Positions 32,520 through 35,902 of a stretch of 35,902 bases of DNA are shown in pieces (the first letter of the stretch is position 1; every line of letters starts with the position of its first letter). Source of the DNA: Geobacter sp. UBA2189 (GTDB lineage: Bacteria > Desulfobacterota > Desulfuromonadia > Geobacterales > Pseudopelobacteraceae); contig DCVL01000044.1 of assembly GCA_002328035.1 (NCBI GenBank), forward strand, positions 20,725-56,626, given 5' to 3'. The notes under the pieces are model-generated. The model saw only the letters and a list, made by a program, of their open reading frames with translations, was not told the origin of the DNA and did not search any database. Position numbers and translations under genes: made by a program.

Positions 32520-33872
32520 TTACAGCAAAAGCTGCAACGCCTCCTGTACTGTTGATACGCTATCCAGCTCCATACCCCCAGGCGTAAGACGCTTCATATT
32601 ACCTGCCGGAAGCAGACACCTGGAAAAGCCCAACTTTAGAGCCTCGCTAATCCTCGGTTCCGGTTGGGTAACTGCCCTTACTTCACCGGCAAGTCCTACC
32701 TCACCAAAGACTATTGTCTGATTCGGCACAGGCCGATCCAGATGGCTGGAAGCAACGGCCAGCATCATAGCCAGATCCGCTGCCGGTTCATTAAGCCTTG
32801 CACCTCCAGCTACATTAAGGAAAATATCCTGTCCTCCGAGATGCAAACCGGCCTTTTTCTCAAGTACCGCAACAAGAAGCGCAAGCCGGTTACTGTCCAC
32901 ACCTATGGTTGTACGGCGCGGAGTCCCATATGTACTGGCAGTAACCAGTGCCTGGATCTCTACCAATAATGTCCGGCTCCCTTCCAGTGAAGCGGTTACA
33001 ACTGAACCTGGCGCATCAATAGGGCGTTCTGACAGAAACAGCTCCGAAGGATTTGATACCTCGTGCAGCCCGCCTGACTTCATCTCAAAGACTCCTATTT
33101 CATTGGTTGAGCCAAAACGGTTCTTTACCGCTCTCAGAATCCTGTATGGATGCCCCCTGTCTCCTTCAAAATAAAGAACCGTGTCTACAATATGCTCCAG
33201 CACCCTGGGTCCGGCGATAGCCCCATCTTTGGTAACATGTCCAACAATGAACACCGGGATGCCACTCCCTTTTGCCAACATCATCAAACGTCCGGCAGAT
33301 TCCCTAACCTGACTAACGCTACCTGGTGCCGATTCAAGTGACTGTGTCCATACCGTCTGGATAGAATCAACCACAACCGCCCGTGGTTTTAAACGCTCCA
33401 CGTAGGATATAATTTCCTCAAGGCTATTCTCTGCAAGCACCAGAAGTTGACGACCATAAACTCCCAAACGCTCTCCACGCAAACGGGTCTGAGCCGCAGA
33501 CTCCTCACCTGAGACATAAAGAACTGCTCCATCCAAAGCCAGATGATGCATTGCCTGCAATAGCAGAGTTGATTTTCCTATACCCGGATCACCCCCTATA
33601 AGAACCAGAGAACCTGGAACCAGTCCTCCACCCAGAACGCGGTCAAGTTCAGATATGCCGCAACCCATCCGGGCTTCCGCCTGTGGCGGCACATCACCTA
33701 TTGGCATTGCAACGCTTTTGGCAGAGACAATCCTCCCCCCGCGTGCCGAAGGAGGAGACTGCTGCTCTTCAATCATGGTATTCCATGCCCCGCAGTCAGG
33801 ACATTTGCCAAGCCACTTGGGAGATTGGTATCCACACTGCGTACAGCTGAAGTTGGTTTTCTGTTTCATCAT
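32520..33872 (-). CDS. radA: DNA repair protein RadA
   Basis: The 450-residue RadA (Sms), a RecA-like helicase, helps branch migration in recombination. It has an N-terminal zinc finger (C10, C13, C24, C27; CTQCGYQSPKWLGKCPDCG split by the ribbon), Walker A GGDPGIGKST (93-102) and the RadA-specific KNRFGSTNEIG motif. A C-terminal Lon-like domain follows (LNVAGGARLNEPAADLAMML, FGEVGLAGEVRAV). Length is normal. Two adjacent ATGs (33872 and 33869) are possible starts. It is transcribed towards dksA-side genes but has its own 165-bp gap shared with the divergent flavodiiron gene. Confidence 0.97.
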   Translation of the reverse strand: MMKQKTNFSCTQCGYQSPKWLGKCPDCGAWNTMIEEQQSPPSARGGRIVSAKSVAMPIGDVPPQAEARMGCGISELDRVLGGGLVPGSLVLIGGDPGIGKSTLLLQAMHHLALDGAVLYVSGEESAAQTRLRGERLGVYGRQLLVLAENSLEEIISYVERLKPRAVVVDSIQTVWTQSLESAPGSVSQVRESAGRLMMLAKGSGIPVFIVGHVTKDGAIAGPRVLEHIVDTVLYFEGDRGHPYRILRAVKNRFGSTNEIGVFEMKSGGLHEVSNPSELFLSERPIDAPGSVVTASLEGSRTLLVEIQALVTASTYGTPRRTTIGVDSNRLALLVAVLEKKAGLHLGGQDIFLNVAGGARLNEPAADLAMMLAVASSHLDRPVPNQTIVFGEVGLAGEVRAVTQPEPRISEALKLGFSRCLLPAGNMKRLTPGGMELDSVSTVQEALQLLL

Positions 33873-34036
33873 TCACCTTCTTATCAATAAAGCTACTGCT
33901 GAAACTTATATAGATCTGAGCTAGCTCTACAAAGGACAAATTGCATCTTGTATACATCAGATCCGTTTGTTATAGTTTATTAATTACAAACGACATAAAT
34001 GGTCTTTTTAATTTATCGTACAAGGAGATTTTATAC

Positions 34037-35230
34037 ATGAAAAGCACAGTTGAAATCAAACAAGGCGTACACTGGATCGGTGTAACTCATCCTGATTTAC
34101 GGATCTTTGATGACCTTTATCCAACCGAACATGGCACAACGTACAACAGTTATCTTATTCAAGGCAGTGACAAGATAGCTGTCATAGATACGGTGAAATT
34201 CAAGTTTGTAGATCAGTTTATGGAGAATCTGAAGTCACTGATCGACCCCTCAAAGATTGATTACATTGTTGTCAACCATTCCGAGGGAGATCACTCCGGT
34301 TCCCTTGGAACACTCCTTGATTATTGTCCCAATGCTGTAGTGGTCTCTACAACGGCGGCCAAAAACTTTCTCACCAACATGATACATAAACCGTTTCAGT
34401 CAAAAACGATAAAGGACGGAGACACTATTGATCTTGGCGGGCGGACACTTCGCTTTATACCAGCTCCGTTTCTGCACTGGCCAGACACCATGTTTACCCG
34501 GCTTGAAGAAGATAATATTGTTTTTAGCTGCGATGCCTTCGGTGCGCATTACTTTAATCCAAACAGCATCTTTAATGATGAGATAGAAGACTTTACATCT
34601 GACCGTGAGTTTTACTTTGACTGTCTGGTACGACCTTTCAAAGGGAAGGTGCTGGCAGCAGTTGAGAAGATCCGCCATGACGTGATTGACATGATCTGCC
34701 CAAGCCACGGGCCGATTATCCGCAAGGATCCCTGGAGGGTAATCCAGCAGTACGAAGAGTGGAGCAAACCAAGATCTACCGGTAAAAAGGTTGTTATTTT
34801 CTATCTCTCTCCTCACGGCAGCACGGAAAAGATGGCTGTAGCCCTGGCCGAGGGCGCGGCAAGAGAGAATCTGGCGGTTGAAAATCATCATATTGTGGGG
34901 ATGGACGAAAACAGATTGCGGGATATTATGGAGGATGCTGATGCCATGGCATTTGGAGTACCAACCATCAACCGTGACGCTCCCAAACCTGTCTGGGAAC
35001 TGTTGGCCAATCTGAGCACAGTTACGCTAAAGACCAATATTGCAGCTGTTTTTGGAAGTTACGGGTGGAGTGGTGAGGCATGCAAGATGGTTGAGGAAAG
35101 GCTTAAAGGGCTTGGATTTAAACTGGTCAGCGACCCTGTGCGCGGCATGTTTACACCCACTCTGGAGTTGCTGGAACAGTGCCGCTCACTCGGCAATATA
35201 CTCTCGGAAGAGGTGGCAAAGAAGAATTAG
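34037..35230 (+). CDS. fprA: FprA-type flavodiiron protein
   Basis: The 397-residue A-type flavoprotein reduces O2 to water or NO to N2O. The metallo-beta-lactamase half holds the full diiron set: HSEGDH (H81, E83, D85, H86), H147 in FLHWPD, D166 in SCDAFGAHYF and H224 in CPSHGP. The C-terminal flavodoxin half has the FMN loop YLSPHGSTEKMA and the FGSYGWSGEA loop. No rubredoxin domain is fused. The ATG at 34037 follows AAGGAG by 9 bp; a longer open frame upstream is not supported. It is a monocistronic gene, divergent from radA. O2 versus NO preference cannot be read from the sequence. Confidence 0.96.
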   Translation: MKSTVEIKQGVHWIGVTHPDLRIFDDLYPTEHGTTYNSYLIQGSDKIAVIDTVKFKFVDQFMENLKSLIDPSKIDYIVVNHSEGDHSGSLGTLLDYCPNAVVVSTTAAKNFLTNMIHKPFQSKTIKDGDTIDLGGRTLRFIPAPFLHWPDTMFTRLEEDNIVFSCDAFGAHYFNPNSIFNDEIEDFTSDREFYFDCLVRPFKGKVLAAVEKIRHDVIDMICPSHGPIIRKDPWRVIQQYEEWSKPRSTGKKVVIFYLSPHGSTEKMAVALAEGAARENLAVENHHIVGMDENRLRDIMEDADAMAFGVPTINRDAPKPVWELLANLSTVTLKTNIAAVFGSYGWSGEACKMVEERLKGLGFKLVSDPVRGMFTPTLELLEQCRSLGNILSEEVAKKN

Positions 35231-35239
35231 TCTGTGGTG

Positions 35240-35261
35240 GGGGCGATTCTTGAATCGCCCC
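35240..35261. repeat. REP-like palindrome between fprA and ubiX
   Basis: A perfect 10-bp inverted repeat, GGGGCGATTC and GAATCGCCCC around TT, lies between the convergent fprA and ubiX stops and reaches into the ubiX stop codon. No T-run follows, so it resembles a dispersed intergenic palindrome more than a standard terminator, although it could limit read-through. Confidence 0.7.
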
Positions 35262-35851
35262 TACTGCTCTCCCCACCGTTTGAACAGATTATGTTTAACC
35301 CCCACTTGATCAAGAACCTTTCCAACTACAAAGTCCACCATATCGTTAACAGACTCCGGTTTTTGATAAAAGGCCGGCATTGCAGGGATAATCCGAGCAC
35401 CTGCCCTGGACAGTTTCAGCATGTTTTCGAGATGAATGGACGAAAGAGGGGTTTCTCTTGGCAACAGCAAAAGTGGCTTCCCTTCCTTAAGCATCACATC
35501 TGCTGCCCTTTCAATCAGGTTGCCGGATATACCTGAAGCTATCCTTCCCAGCGTGCCCATGCTGCATGGCGAGACGATCATGGCATCTGGCACGGATGAA
35601 CCACTTGCCTCAGGTGCCCAGAAATCGGTCGGTTTTCGGATTGTCAATCCGGCTTCCGGAAGATTCCAACGGCTCTTTAGAAATTCTGCGGAATCACTGG
35701 ATAGATTGATCCCTGTCTCAAAACTGCAGACCTCAATACCACTGTCACTAGCTGTCAGCGTAACCCGTCCTCCAGACCGGAGGAATTCTTCAACAATCCT
35801 GAGCCCGTAGATACTTCCAGATGCACCAGTTATAGCTATAAGAAGGTTCAT
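35261..35851 (-). CDS. ubiX: Flavin prenyltransferase UbiX
   Basis: This 196-residue flavin prenyltransferase makes prenylated FMN, the cofactor of UbiD-type decarboxylases. It has the N-terminal FMN loop IAITGASGSIYGLR, the IVSPCSMGTLGRIASG segment with conserved Ser and Cys, and LLLLPRETPLSSIHLENML with the PRE motif. Length matches the family. AGGAGGT precedes the ATG. In this kind of organism it may serve menaquinone or aromatic-acid decarboxylases; no ubiD is in the window. The C-terminus overlaps the palindrome shared with fprA. Confidence 0.96.
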   Translation of the reverse strand: MNLLIAITGASGSIYGLRIVEEFLRSGGRVTLTASDSGIEVCSFETGINLSSDSAEFLKSRWNLPEAGLTIRKPTDFWAPEASGSSVPDAMIVSPCSMGTLGRIASGISGNLIERAADVMLKEGKPLLLLPRETPLSSIHLENMLKLSRAGARIIPAMPAFYQKPESVNDMVDFVVGKVLDQVGVKHNLFKRWGEQ

Positions 35852-35902
35852 CCCTTACCTCCTGCAAAGATCGGAATCAATTTTATCACCTTAAAAACGG
35901 AT

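Overview
The window looks like a chromosomal segment of a Geobacter/Pelobacter-type bacterium (Desulfuromonadales, Desulfobacterota). This is an inference from the gene content: a SAM-I riboswitch in front of metX, a complete flavodiiron protein (oxygen or NO detoxification in an anaerobe), a DksA/RadA block, many c-di-GMP and two-component proteins, and a remnant of an MqsR-MqsA-SecB toxin-antitoxin-chaperone module. No plasmid, phage structural, transposase or integrase gene was seen.

Region 1 (about 1-8.8 kb, all minus strand) is a defence island abutting the 3' end of an initiator tRNA-fMet gene. In order of transcription it holds hsdR, a small DUF559 endonuclease gene bracketed by near-identical G/C-rich palindromic repeats, a fused HsdM-HsdS methylase/specificity gene, an OLD/PARIS-like AAA ATPase, and a TOPRIM-like (DUF4276-type) partner. 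A small conserved unknown follows. The island ends in a decayed TAC module in which toxin, antitoxin and chaperone are each truncated.

Region 2 (8.9-14.4 kb) is housekeeping: tRNA-fMet; a metX-ttcA-ispF operon under a SAM-I riboswitch; divergent trxA and a TlpA-like thioredoxin; and folD-galU.

Region 3 (14.4-24.6 kb) is signalling. A 380-bp leader with pairing potential precedes a large hybrid histidine kinase (Cache-HAMP-HisKA-HATPase-REC-REC-HPt). A TonB-dependent receptor is divergent from a translationally coupled run: a PhnD-like periplasmic binding protein, a GGDEF/EAL protein and dtd. A membrane diguanylate cyclase and a small membrane protein follow. The PhnD-like protein has no ABC permease or ATPase beside it, which suggests it is a sensor for the GGDEF/EAL protein.

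Region 4 (24.5-30.5 kb) holds a YhaM-like HD exoribonuclease, a Spy-like periplasmic protein, a TPR protein and a four-EF-hand protein with polyproline linkers. The EF-hand gene is divergent from a CpxRA-like two-component system whose sensor loop is rich in Pro and His.

Region 5 (30.5-35.9 kb) holds tRNA-Ala(CGC), a soluble GAF histidine kinase, dksA, radA, an FprA flavodiiron protein and ubiX. A REP-like palindrome lies between the last two.
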